Source: Trochalopteron elliotii | Taxonomy: Eukaryota > Chordata > Aves > Passeriformes > Leiothrichidae | DNA length: 64,000 nt | Assembly (NCBI GenBank): GCA_024734555.1 | Contig: JANPWX010000077.1 | Coordinates: 802,271 to 866,270, forward strand | Direction of reading: 5' to 3' | In this document: positions 13,073-25,475 of the stretch, piece by piece | Position numbering within the stretch: position 1 is the stretch's first letter | Layout: each line of letters begins with the position of its first letter | Notes under the pieces: model-generated | What the model was told of the DNA's origin: nothing | The model's input: only the letters and a program-made list of their open reading frames with translations | The model's database searches: none | Program-made: the position numbers and the translations under genes

Positions 13073-16000
13073 AAAAACAGATTGATTCTCAGAATTGCAT
13101 CAAGAATCAATTTAGTATTATTGTGGTTCTATTTAATTGTTAGGTAGTCATTCAGCATATTAATATAGGTGGTTTACCCTGGGAGCAGGGCAGCTCCCTA
13201 CTCATTCAATTTACATAAGTACGAGGATCACATATATGAAGGATATACTGCATGCACTAAAATTACATTTATGTTTAAAAAGAATACATATGGTGATAAG
13301 GTCTTAATTTACTACAGCTGTACTGAGGGGGACCTGAAAACATTTTGTAGTCAAAAAACCTCTTGAATTTTCCTTAATTTTTCAGGGCTGCTACAGTGAA
13401 GCTACACAGTTCCTATGTTTATTTAGAGCATAACTGAATTGATTCAATTCAATGCCATAAGATGCCTAAGTCTCCCATCTGTTGTTCAGCTGCCTCTCCA
13501 AGACCTCACCAGACTCTTATTAGTTTTGTTTCATATCTGTTACATCTTCACTGAATATCTCAGACACTACAGGATACCTCAGGTATTACTGGGCCTTTAA
13601 CTATTTTACTGGGTGCTCCATTTGTTTTTCAAATTTGAAGACAGTCAGCTAAAGGATTCCAAATTTTGTTAGAATAAAAGTCATCTTAAAAAACATAATA
13701 ATTGAAGGTTTTGATGTGAATGTCTGTGAACTAATATAGGGATTTTGTCCAAGATTATTAGATATGAGATGAAGAGTTGAAATATAGGAAAAGGTATTAG
13801 AATACAAGTAGTGTTTGACGTTATGCATTTGTTAGTATTTTTTAAAAAATTACATGAAAATACATTAGAAGTGTCACACTCACACATAAAAGCATGCTTC
13901 TTTTTTAAACATAGAAGATGAGAGACTACGCTTTTTTTTCTGTTGTTGCTTACAGCCTTACAAGGCTCACATGTAAGCGTAGCTCCAAATAGCACCTTTT
14001 TTTTCACACAACCTTCATCTAAAAAACATTTGAAAAAACATAGTAGTAAGTAATGTGCCAAAGTAGTTGAAAAAGTGAATTAAAATTACGTTCTATTCCA
14101 TGATCAGATTTACTCATACTTTGTAGCTGCCTCAGTTCCATACTCTTAAGATAACATTCAAGATGACTGACAGAAACATTTTTACATAATTGCCTGGGCT
14201 AATGGCAAAACTTCTGCTCATTAGGAAGAAAATTACACATTGGAATGATGTTTCCCTTATCTGTGTAGTGTGATATATGGGTATTTAGGAAATTCGGAAG
14301 TCTGTTGCAACATTGATCAATGATGGAAAAAAGTGAAAAAAGCCATACTGTGTTTTGCTTTATACCATTGAAGTGGAAAATGTGTCAGTAATCATGCTTA
14401 CTGAAAGAGAATAGGCCAGTTTTTGTAAAAAAGGCTAAAGTCTGGGTTAATTTAAATTAATTTTGAAAAGTTAACTGTACTTTGCAACTTTCCTTCAACT
14501 ATTAATAAAGTCAAAGGAGGGAAATATACACCATTATAAATGACTTTGGGTATGCTTATCTCTTTCCATTGAGCTCAATATGAATCTTGATCAATCATTG
14601 TCTAATTAATAAATCATTTAAATTCCTGAATTCATGTGAAGGAATCTGGGGGTTTATATCTGTAACTTAATTCTACTGTTAATTTTTCTGTATTTTTAAA
14701 AGACATTTTCTGTTTCAGTGCTGAAAGATACAATGGGTGACAAGGCAAATAATGCCCAGCCTTTAAAATTTCTTTGCTCCAAAGCCTTTCTGGAGTTAAT
14801 TTTCTCCATTTCCATTTATCTGCATAAAGCAGATTATTAGTGGCATTAAGATTCTTTGAAAAAAAAAAAAAGAAAAAGAATTATGTAAATGCAGTGTATA
14901 TGATAGAAGTATGATTACTTCAGGTTGTTTTCCAGAGATCAGTGAGGAATTCTGGATATATTTCATGTACAGAGGAAGAGAAACACACAATATGTACCAC
15001 TGTTTAATTTATGAGACAGAAATGACAGCCTAAGAAAAAAAAAAGAACAAATTTTGCTATTTTTTTTCTTGCGCTTGCCATCCTCAGTTCCCTTCACTGC
15101 CTCTTGTTCTACTCCGAAAGATAAAATGAAATAGTTGTTTCTAATTTTCCCACTCTCCAATGCGAATAATATAGGTTTCTATATGTTCTTAATCTAGAGA
15201 TTACTTTCATGTTTATCAGCTCTCTTTATTGCTGGCATGAGGCTGAAGACGCTGGTTTATAAAATGAAACATTATGTGATATCCCATTTCCCAGCAGTAC
15301 TGAGAAAGTGCTGATTATTTTCCTAGTAGTTGAAAGATATCCCCCAAGATGTTTGTCAAACTTTCTCTGTCTTCCTGAGTTTCTCCAGAACAGGCCTCAT
15401 GATCTGCCTATGCATATCCATTCTGGATAGTATCTTCTGTGTTTCTTTTATAAATAATTACAAAATCCTTAAAGATTACTGCAACTGCATTATGCTTGTT
15501 AATGAAACTGAAGAGTCATGCTTTATAGAGTTCAACACTATGCATTTTCGTTTGATTTTCCACATACAGTAGAATATAGATAACATCAAATTGAATCTAT
15601 TAAAGCTTAGTATACATAATAATTAAGCTAATGCATATTTCACAAGTAGTGCCTTATAGTCAACAACATTAGCCATCTACTCTGCTTGAACTTTCATTAA
15701 ATGTGTTTCAGGACATCATTATATGTCTTTCAGTAATAACTGTACACAGCCATACTCCATCTGGAAATGGGAGACAGCAGTAAAGCTTCTATAACACTTT
15801 CAAATGATGTGATGAGATGTTAATTTTATGGTTAAACAGCAGTGAAGCAAGTTCCCATGGGAATGCTTTTTCAAAAAGAGGGATTATTTTCAGCAAGCCT
15901 TCCAACTGTAAACATCTTTAACTCTTTACTGAGTTATTCTACTGTTTTCTAAAATGTCCTTCTGGTAAAGAACCCTATAGTATTTCTCTATAGTAGTGAA

Positions 16001-17929
16001 TTCAGGACTTGGGACCATTAGTGTATATCATTATACTCCGCTACCTAATAACTGGCTGAATTTTGAGAGAAATTTGGTTCTGATCTCTTCTAGTACTACT
16101 TTATTTTTTTCCACAAGAGTGTCAGGAGACATGGAAAAAATATACTTGAATATAAGACAGACATTCTTTTCCTAGCACTGCTGATTTATTGGTTTATATT
16201 AAAAAAAAGAAAAAAAAAAAGCCTAATATGAATTTAAATGGACCAGAGCATAAAGTAGGTCTGCTTTATAAAAAAAATCTCAGTGGGTATTCTTGTTGCT
16301 AAAGACTTTAGAAATTCATTATATTAACCATTGTGAAGTCAGATAGTTAAAAGCCTCAGGAGAACTATCTACAGGATCCCATTATCACTGAGAGGACTGT
16401 AGTAGATGGCTTTAAGGAGTAGTATTTTTATTGCACTACTATTAGCAGCAGTCATATGTCTTATCTTGCCAGTCAAAGTATTTAAACAGAAATTAAACTG
16501 TTTCACCTTTTCTGGCTACTTTTGAGTGGTAAAGCCATAGTACCAAATGGTGAGAATTCTCTCCATATGTTCCATAAAAGAAAAAATAAAATCCTATATA
16601 CAACGTTACTTGGTTTAAGGGGAGATGAGACCAAATAACTAATTTCCTCTAGTCTCTATAGTTATATTAGTGACATGAAAATGTTTCTCTCTTTAAAGAT
16701 CTTAGTAGCTTTACAGTCTACAGATGTTATTTATGACATATGTATTTATGACATTTGTATATACATCTTATGAACTGTGTGAGAATATCCATATGTCATC
16801 TATACATGTATATATAAAAAATCATCTCAATTTCCTGAAATACTAAAATATCAAGAAGCCTAAAAAATTTGTAAGAGATACAGCACCTATAATGTTATTT
16901 CAACTTTAAAAATTACCCTATCAAAGCAAGCATATATATTTCTGGAATATATATTTCATATATATTTCATGTATATAAAATACATGTATATATCCTAAAC
17001 TTTTTACTCTTTTTAATTTACTGTAAAATAGACAATTTACTTTAAAATAGACAAACTACACTGTTTTGTACCTAAACCAGTGAATTCTATAGATTACTTT
17101 TTTTTATTGTGAACCATATACATTTGTTGAAAAAGGGTTTTTTTACTTAGATAAAATTAAAATTCTTATTAATTCATTTTCATAATTGGCTGCGGTATCC
17201 TAGAGATTCCTGACAAGGCAGCAACACTAAAATATAACATAAAAGGAACATTCAAGATATCTTTTAAAAAAATTTGAGACATTTAATTTATTAGATTAGA
17301 TATAATCAATAACAAAGACTTTTTAAAAAAAGTCAAAAATTTTGAGAATAAATGTAATATTAAAATTCAAGTTATTACCGTAAGTTGTTTGAGGCAAAAA
17401 TCTATATTTAGAACTTTTAAATTTCAACATAAAATTTCCCAAAATAGGAAAATACACTAACTAAACAAATCATAGTAAATACTGCAGATAAAGCAAAGTA
17501 AATTCCCCTGTACCATCAGGAGGTCTTTGTTTGGCCTTCTAAAATTGTTAGAACTCATACAGAATACATGTCAACCAACAATGACTTGCAGAGCTTGAAC
17601 TCAAATTTGCTTTCCTTGGTGCATGTTTTTAAAGACAACACACTGGTTAGAGGCTTGTCAGAGTATGAAAATTGACACCTGCTCAGTACTCCTCATTGCT
17701 TTACAAAGTTTATGTGCCCAAGAGCATCCTAAACATTGTAAACAAACACTAAAGTAATAATAATGGAATGGCATAGTTTAATGTTCTTAAACTCATTACA
17801 CTTCCAGAGTTGAGATGGCCACTGCACTCAAAGTGCATCTTTAAAAACTTCAAAGAGCCTCAAGTATCAGCATCACGTTATCTAGAAGTCTTTCATATCT
17901 TCTCTATGTAGCAATCCTATGGGCAGCTC

Positions 17930-18235
17930 CACACAGCTCTAACTCTTTCTCTCCTTCTTCTCTCTTCCTTCTGCAGTCCCAGCTCACTGCTTCCTGTCCC
18001 TGGCACAGCCACCTAACCCTGTCTGTCCCTCGTACAGTGGCTGACCTTATCTGTCCCTCACACAACCTCCTATCCCTTCCTCCTCACAGCACAGCCCACA
18101 GACTCCAATTGACTCTCTACTAACTAACTCAGTCTTTTATCACACCCAGCTGTGAGGGCAAGGCTGTTCCCACTCTTTGGTAATTAACACAGCTGCAATA
18201 TATCAGAGGCAGGATTGCATTTAGCACTGTCTCTA
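17930..18235. repeat. Pyrimidine-rich repeat-like block, possible old LTR fragment
   Basis: This block is clearly richer in C and T than its neighbourhood. CTGTCCCT recurs at 17994, 18023 and 18051, giving a roughly 28-bp internal period with CACAG/TACAG between copies. Farther right is CACCCAGCTGTGAGGGCAAGG. On the minus strand that part reads GTGTGATAAAAGACTGAG, a TATA-box-like string such as LTRs carry. I see no clean ends or target duplication. A fragment of an old LTR or other interspersed repeat is my best guess; a small unique GC-rich patch is the alternative. Confidence 0.4.
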
Positions 18236-18810
18236 TCTTTCTTCCCATATTAAACTATGGAGAAATTTTCCAAGAGCAGGAGGAAATGAGGTTTTCCAGA
18301 GTTTTTTCAATTGAGCAAGAATATTTATATTCCACTTCCTGATCCCATATATGAGTACACCTACACTCACAGACATGCAAACTTATACAAGTACTAACCT
18401 ATAGAAGCACTGAATATTTAACCAGTGTCTTGACTCTGAAATGGCACCTCATTTGGCCAAATAATTTTAAACTGAAAATGCCAACCTTTGTATTAAGAGA
18501 AACCACTTCAGTTCACATATGATACTTCAGAGGTAACAGTACTTTGGCTGAAAGTGCAGACTGAAAGGCATAAGGCTAAAAGTGAGCAAACAAAAGGGAA
18601 TTACTGGAAGAGATGTAGAAGCCTAAGAAAAGCTTTTAGCAAAGGAATGTCTTGCTAGAGAGGAACTCTCATAAACCTCGCTGGATAATATCTGTGCAAC
18701 TTTTAGAACTAGCAAAAGAAGGGTTTGGTTGTTCATTTACTTGTCCTAAGATAATAAAGGGAAATATGCATGAAAAAATTTTAGTTCATTGTTTTCAGGC
18801 AAAGTCATAT

Positions 18811-18829
18811 ATGTGTGTGTGTGTGTGTG
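18811..18829. repeat. (TG)n microsatellite
   Basis: A short uninterrupted TG run followed by CATGTATG. Confidence 0.9.
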
Positions 18830-21800
18830 CATGTATGTTGAGATGTGTTTGGATTTAAGTGCTTTATATTCTGAAAAAATAGATATGAAAATATAATTAA
18901 ATTTTCCTTGTTCAGTTATGTATAGCAGAAACAACATTTACTTTAAGGTCTATGCTATGCATTTTTTATACATTAATCATGCAGTTGTATTTTATCCAAA
19001 GAATCATTGATGTATTTTGCTATATATTTTACATTCCATTTGATAGTTCCCGCATTTTAAAAACAATTATTTAGAGCAATTTTTTATTGGAAAGCAGGCT
19101 TGTAATTATTGGGTAAATTAAACCAAGACAATTTATAGTTATGCTAAAATAATTATTATGAATATGAACATATTATAATGAGCATTTTTACATGAAAAAA
19201 AATTCAAATCAATTTTGTTTAGCTGAGGTGAAGATTATTTTTCTCAGCAGGAGCAAAACTACCATACTGGTATTTCCTTTTTCTTCATTTCATTAGGAAA
19301 TTCATATTTCAAGGACACAGCAGAAGTCTACTTTATTCAAACATAAGACTCAGTTTTGAAATCACAATAGTAAAGAAATGTGTAAATTGTTTTCTCATAG
19401 TAACTGTTTTTTTGTATCAATTTAAAACATGCCATTCAAAGGACCTTACTGTATATTCTCAAGAATATTACTGAGGCAAAGGTCAAATTTATCAGCTTTC
19501 TGTGTAGATTTTTTGCTGTCACCTTGTTCCTCAGAAACTGCACTTTTCCCCATAAACAAGTTGAGAAGTTTTATATTGTCACTTGTAAACCAAGATTGTG
19601 AGACATTTTAGTACGATCTGAGTAACATAAGGATTAATGCAGAAACAGACTCCATTTCATACCTGAGAGTAAACTTCTCCAAGTTTGTAACAAGAGTTTC
19701 TGTTTCATAGCTCTGGTAAATTCTAGTTAAAATTTGAACATACATATATATGTTACTTCCTTAATTTGGTAATGTTCTTTTACATAATCAAACATTTATA
19801 TCTAGGACACAATAGTCTGGCCACTGCGGCTAAGATTGATTCAATCAGAATGTTCAAAGCACCCAACAAAATAATTTTGAGACCAACTAAAAAAATTGAG
19901 CTGACATCAGAATAGGATCACTGTGTATTAAATCCTCTGTTAAACATTTCAAAGAGTAGTCAACTCACTTTCATCTAAGCTTCATGCAAAGCAGAAAGCA
20001 AGACAGAAGGTGTACTGAATGCTAAGTGATGCTGTGTCAGTCGTAGAATGTAGAAAACCTGAGACCCCTCTGCAAAGAATAAGTCTGTCTACAAGGTTGG
20101 GTGCTGAACAAAATTTGGGTCCTACAATCAAATAAAAAGAATCAGAAGGAAAAGAAATGCTACAGCCACCTTAACCTGAAGTTGCCTTAAGTTCACTCCT
20201 GTGCAGTAACGTGCAGCTAAATTCCTACATCTATATTCCCCTTTCCATACCCAGACAACACCTACTATTTCCCATGAGTTGCTCCCGAGAGATTCTTTAC
20301 ATAGAATACTTTAGCAGATTTTACTCTGGGCAACAAACTCCTATACAACATTAAATCCAGGGAAATTGAGTTCTGATATTTGATTGATCCAAAGAATTTC
20401 TCCTTGTGGTCTATCAAACCGGTTGTCTGGCTTCTCTGTCAGAAAAGTTGCTATTGCCTTCTTTCAACAGGATAAGGTAAAAACAGCTCATGTGCCTGAC
20501 TGTCATAAATCATATTTAATTCTTTCCCCAGCAGGATCAACACCTGCTCACAGTGTGAGTCTTTCAGAAAAACACAGTTGTCTTGTTTTAGTAGCAAACA
20601 AAGATTATGAGCTTGGAAGTGAGTCAATAAAGGAGACTGTAAACGTTTGAGGTATTGGAAGAGAGGAGAAAAGCTGACCTTGTTTTAGGGTGCCACAGTG
20701 TGGGTGGTAGAAAAGAAAGTTTTATGTTAAAACTATTTTTAGAAAGAAAATTTAGCAGAAAAAACCCATAATCTTAGTTTTTAATAATTTTGCAGTTTTA
20801 CTTACCTAGAACTTGTAGAGCAAAGCAGACACAAAGTACTTCTATGACAGAAATAGTTGAAGTGTGAAGGACTCTGGAGTTTTTTTTAATTCAAATCCTT
20901 CTGTTTACTTTTGAACTCTGTATTTTATACAAGTGTAAGGATTCTCTTTGCGAAGAAATTTTACTTTTATTTATGTTAACACTTGTCTTCTATAATGTTG
21001 CTACAAAAACTAGCTGATATTGTTTCTTCGACAACAATTGTATGTTGCTTAGTTAAAACTGCAATATATTCTGCTTTTTCTTCTCTCTACAGTCTTTTTT
21101 TTGGTAGAAATATAAAAATGCCCCATAGCCACTGATTCACTAATAAATTATTTTAAAAATAGTCTGGACTAAGTCAATGTGCCATTTATTGGTGTAATAT
21201 TTTACTATAGGAGACATAGCTCAGACTCCCACCATATTATTTGGGTGCCTAAATTTGAAAGGTTTGGGGTTCCTTAGTTCAAAAGGAATTCTTCCTTGAA
21301 ATTGCCTGTTCATTGGCAGGTCTAACTTTAAAGGCCTCTACACTCTGTCTACATTTATAACAGCAAAGTTCATGAACTTTCAAATTTCCATTATGAAAGT
21401 ACTTAAGTCATAATGTTTCCAGGCCAGAACGAAAACTGGCTTACACCAAAGCACAGTCATTACCTACTCACTACAAATTCTCTTACTTTATTTCTCTCAC
21501 TTTATTTCTCTCCTAATGCATCTGAACCCTTAAAATGTAGCTAAGCTATTTAAAATGCTTCAGAAGCAGCACAATGTCTGCTTGTCTTTCAGGGTATAAT
21601 TGAGATTACACCAGGTTGTAAGCAGGGTTAACTCACAACACCCAGGAAAAAAAAACAAACAAACAAAAAACTATCCACGTAAAACCACATTTTAGGCTTT
21701 AAAAACCAGCTCTAAATCAGCTGCTAGTTACAGATTCATTCTCTAATGAAAAGCAAAAAAAACAAAACCAAAACATGAAAGCTCAGTGTGCTATGGAGCA

Positions 21801-22593
21801 AAACAGAAAAAATTGTTTGAAATCAACAAACTTACTTTGAACTCTTTCACATAGAAAAGAAAAATCATCTTTTTATAATTTGACTATGAAAACATGGTTT
21901 TTAAAAATTATTTTCCAGAAAGCTTAACACTTGAAGTTGAAGCTTTTAGAGTGTCTACAGTGTAGGTTATATTTCACGCTCATGATGTGGGTTCTGTGAG
22001 CTGGATTTTTTTTCTACTGTGAAACTGTACAGAATGAGTGCTTGAATCTCTTTTACTGACTATAAATGACCATAGGATGCTGAAGAAATGTGTGTATTTA
22101 TGAGATGCCCATAGATCATCTCCACTCAGTGTATAAAAAAACAGTTTCTTCACAAAACCATGTCTTTTGTAACCTCATCTATTCCCACCTGCTGCTTCTA
22201 ACAGAACTACAGCCTTTTTTATGCTTTTATCATCCAGTTGAAGGGTTTAGCTTTTCTCTGAGGAATACAGTTGATTGTTTTCCTACTTTTTTCCTCTCCT
22301 TAACCAATCTCCTCAGAGGGTTAAAAACATCTTCCTTAAAGCACAGTTACCACAGTGATCAAATTGTTTTGTAAAGCCATGGTGACTTTAAACGCTGGTG
22401 CTCATGATTTTTCATTCAAACTTCATTATAAGTACAATAAACTCTTCTTCTAAGACACTGGTTTTCAAAGGTTTAAGTAAAATACTTACAATTATTGCTG
22501 CTAGAATATAGCTTCTTAACAAGACTGAATGATCAAAAAGATATTTAAAAAAACGTTAGAAGAGACAACCTTGACTTATGTCGGTAAATTCAA

Positions 22594-23099
22594 TGCAGCG
22601 GTTTCCTTCTGGGGGGGCTGCTACCGGCAGGCTGCTTACCCCAGACCAACTGCAGTAGTTCTTGTGGGTTCCTCAGATCTGCTACCTGGAAGCGTGGGTG
22701 AGGCTTTGGAGTGAAGAGCAGGCTTCTGCCGTGGGTTTGAAAGGTGTTTATTGTTGCAGCTCCGCGTGCAAAAGGCCAGGCTCAGCCTGTCCTTCTTCCT
22801 TATGTACCCCAGAACATAGCCTGAGGCCACAGGAGAATTCAGGCCAATGGATGGGAAGGGGTTGGGTGTTCTAGAGTGGGACACTCAGCAGGACAACTGA
22901 AGAGGGCAGGTGCTTGAGCACCTGGCCAAATGGGAGATGATTTCTCTTCAAGTTTCCAGGGTGATTGAAAAGGGGCTCCCCTCTGGGAGATACCAAGGGG
23001 ATCAGGGGATGGGTAAGAGGATTCGGAAAGGGACATACCAAGTACAAAATAAATAAATTACATATAAAACTTTGAAAGGCTTAATCATGCACTGCAATA
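22594..23099 (-). mobile_element. Solo LTR, copy 1 (ERVK-like, 506 bp)
   Basis: First of three related LTRs in the window. Minus-strand AATAAA lies at 22747-22752 (TTTATT in plus reading), separating the U3/R side on the right from a U5-like side on the left. The element is bounded by a perfect 6-bp direct repeat, ATTCAA at 22588-22593 and 23100-23105, which I take as its target-site duplication. The plus strand begins TG; the last bases are AATA rather than the AACA of copy 2, so the minus-strand 5' end is TA instead of TG. A 6-bp duplication is typical of class II (ERVK/alpha-beta) proviruses; the family name is inference. There is no internal retroviral sequence. Copy 1 differs from copies 2 and 3 at about 22650-22710 (ACTGCAGTAGTTCTTG where they have ACCGAGACAGTTTGTG) and looks like a separate subfamily. 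Short frames over it are not genes. Confidence 0.88.
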
Positions 23100-23215
23100 A
23101 TTCAATGTTAACCACTGACAAATGACAAGTGTGTTTTAACAATGGTCGACAAGTGTTGTCACCTCTCAGAGAGCAGCCACAGAGTTACAATTTATATAGG
23201 AAATGTTAGTGGCAC

Positions 23216-23709
23216 TGCTGTGGTTTCTCCTTGGGGGCTGCTTTACCAGCTAAGCAGTAGACCCCAGACCAACCGAGACAGTTTGTGTGGGTTCCTCAGA
23301 TCAGCTGGCTCAGTGTGGATAAGGCTTGGAAATGAAGAGCGGGCTTCTGCCATGGGTTTGGAAGGTGTTTATTTGGTTTAGCTCCAGGTGCAAAAAGCAT
23401 GGCCTGGCCTGTCCTTCTCCATTTTGTACCCCAGGACATAGCCTGAGGCACCTGGAGAATTCGGGCCAATGGATGGAAAGGGGTTGGCTGTTCCAGGACA
23501 GGGGCACTTAACAAAACAATTGAAGGGGCAGGTGTTGGAGTACCTGGTCGAATGGGAGATGATCTCCCCTCAAGTTACCAGGGTGACTGACAACTGGGAG
23601 ATACCATGTGGGTTTGGGAATGGGTGAAGGGACTTTGGAAGGAACATACCAACACAAAATAAATAAAATACATATAAGACTTTGAAAGCATCAATCATGC
23701 ATTGCAACA
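23216..23709 (-). mobile_element. Solo LTR, copy 2 (ERVK-like, 494 bp)
   Basis: A canonical LTR on the minus strand. In plus reading it starts TGCTGTGG and ends GCAACA, so the minus strand runs TG...CA. A perfect 6-bp target duplication, TGGCAC, lies at 23210-23215 and 23710-23715. The minus-strand poly(A) signal AATAAA is at 23368-23373. Sequence such as CCAATGGATGGAAAGGGGTTGG is shared with copies 1 and 3. It lies only 116 bp from copy 1 but has its own duplication, so the two are independent insertions, not the two ends of one short provirus. Closest relative in the window: copy 3 at 51.3 kb. Confidence 0.92.
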
Positions 23710-23715
23710 TGGCAC

Positions 23716-24660
23716 CATGAGTGAAAACACATATTCATGAGAAAAACATTACAAAAGGAAGTACCTTTTTCTTGGTAACAGTTTAAGGAATCAACATACG
23801 ACAGGTTAAAGCCAGAGCTAACATGGGTACTTAGCAAAAAAAGGTAATTGGCAGTTATAGTTCTGGACTGCAACCTGCTGCAAAGGGTCTTTAAACATTT
23901 AGCCACTATGTCCTGAGGGTCAGCTTAGTTGTAAAATCAAATTTGGGATCAAGATGAAATTTTGATATCTACAAAGACTCCTTGACTGTTTTTCTGTCTT
24001 CTCTTCTGTGAGGCACAGCTCACTCCCAAGTATCGTCATGTCAAATCACAAACTTTCTGCTTTGACAAACTTCAGGCCTCATTTTTGAGTCATCTCTTCT
24101 GTGGAGAATACTAGCTTGTGGTTTGACCCTCGGACATTTAGGTTGTTACAGGCCATTGGAAGCATTCTGCAACTAGTATTAAGAAGGGTCAGGCACAACA
24201 ATTCTGCACTCTTCTGATATAGGACTTTTTCGCATTGGTCTGTTACTGGGACAGGCTGGTTTCAGTGCCTATGTCTATACTGGAAAATAGGGAAAAAAAG
24301 TTAAAACTGAATTACGTTTTAATCTTACAAGTGAAAAAAAAAAGGAAAAATCTGAGGCTTTTTGGAGAATTTGGATTTTAGCTCAGGGGAGAAGTTTAAA
24401 AAAATTGTGTAGGGGCATTAGAAAGATCTTTTCCTTTATTGGAATGGAGATAGTCCACAGAAGTAGTTCATCAGGAAAGAAAGATGAGAATGAAATATTT
24501 TAGATGAAGCAACAAGTGGGCAACACAGATAGAACTGATGTTAACTTTGGGATTAAATTCACTTGGTCCACCAAAACAAAATGAATTATGACTAGAAGAA
24601 GTCTTCAGTATGATACCAGTGGCAAAGGGTAGACAGAGAACTGATCAGATTATAATTACT
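23716..24660. other. Noncoding spacer
   Basis: Mixed-composition unique-looking sequence between the LTR pair and the AT-rich array. I recognise nothing in it. Confidence 0.5.
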
Positions 24661-24815
24661 GTCCATTACTATAATTATATATTTTATAATTATATATTTT
24701 ATTATATTCAATTATATATTTTATAATTATTATAATTATGTTCATAATATATATTTAATATAATACTATAATTATATATTTTATATATAATTATATATAT
24801 CTTACATGAGTCTCA
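24661..24815. repeat. AT-rich tandem array, left side of gap
   Basis: The string TACTATAATTATATATTTTATA begins near 24666 and recurs near 24762, giving a unit of roughly 96 bp that also includes ATTATAATTATGTTCATAAT near 24727. The copy preceding the gap is shorter and diverged. The array continues on the other side of the N run. Confidence 0.75.
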
Positions 24816-25147
24816 NNNNNNNNNNNNNNNNNNNNNNNNNNNNNNNNNNNNNNNNNNNNNNNNNNNNNNNNNNNNNNNNNNNNNNNNNNNNNNNNNNNNN
24901 NNNNNNNNNNNNNNNNNNNNNNNNNNNNNNNNNNNNNNNNNNNNNNNNNNNNNNNNNNNNNNNNNNNNNNNNNNNNNNNNNNNNNNNNNNNNNNNNNNNN
25001 NNNNNNNNNNNNNNNNNNNNNNNNNNNNNNNNNNNNNNNNNNNNNNNNNNNNNNNNNNNNNNNNNNNNNNNNNNNNNNNNNNNNNNNNNNNNNNNNNNNN
25101 NNNNNNNNNNNNNNNNNNNNNNNNNNNNNNNNNNNNNNNNNNNNNNN
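24816..25147. other. Assembly gap (332 N)
   Basis: An unbroken run of N. It sits inside the AT-rich tandem array, so its true length is probably uncertain. The two long frames of unknown residues that cross it are artefacts. Confidence 0.99.
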
Positions 25148-25210
25148 TTTTATAATTATTACTATAATTATATATTTTATAATTATTATAATTCTGTTCA
25201 TAATTTTTTA
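25148..25210. repeat. AT-rich tandem array, right side of gap
   Basis: ACTATAATTATATATTTTAT at about 25161 and the following ATTATAATTCTGTTCATAAT match the unit left of the gap almost base for base, with A changed to C in the last part. This shows the gap lies within the repeat. Confidence 0.8.
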
Positions 25211-25334
25211 TGAAGGTTAAATATGATATTATGGTGGAAAGAGTAAAAACACATAACTAAAGGCAAACACGGATGAATGAGATTATGGAGTACACATATA
25301 TTTTGAGAGAGTATGATACAGGAAAAGAAAGAAA

Positions 25335-25475
25335 AATTAACTGCATGAATGACAGCCCTGCTACAAAAGACTGGGGGGTTACAGTAGATTGCAGGCTGAA
25401 GAGGAGTTCAAAATACACCCTCAACACCAATAAAGCAAACTGTATATGGGGAGGACACAGTGGTGCACATGATAG
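25335..25475 (+). repeat. Degraded CR1 LINE ORF2 fragment
   Basis: Around 25355-25445 the plus strand reads AGCCCTGCTACAAAAGACTG followed by GGGGGTTACAGTAGATT. This corresponds to the CR1 segment just after the reverse transcriptase core. The translated piece KDWGVTVDCRLKRSS followed by NTNKANCIWG parallels the typical KDLGVLVD...KANxILG pattern of CR1 ORF2. The flanks are too diverged to set exact ends. It is a fossil without coding capacity. Confidence 0.65.

Larger units (their letters stand above)
9361..22587. other. AT-rich noncoding stretch
   Basis: No coding gene is supported. The larger frames (107 codons at 11415-11738 plus, 126 codons at 13681-14061 minus) have no recognisable motifs and look random. 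The stretch contains the local duplications, the GT and AT repeats and the pyrimidine-rich block listed separately. I see no RNA gene or recognisable transposon outside those. Confidence 0.65.

Noticed and set aside
13681..14061. 126-codon minus-strand frame
   Set aside because: Random-looking sequence with no motif or codon bias; sits in AT-rich DNA without gene-like surroundings.
22594..23709. A single short provirus with two LTRs
   Set aside because: Only 116 bp lie between the LTRs, and each has its own different target duplication.
24791..25213. 135-136-codon frames on both strands
   Set aside because: They consist almost wholly of undetermined residues from the N gap.
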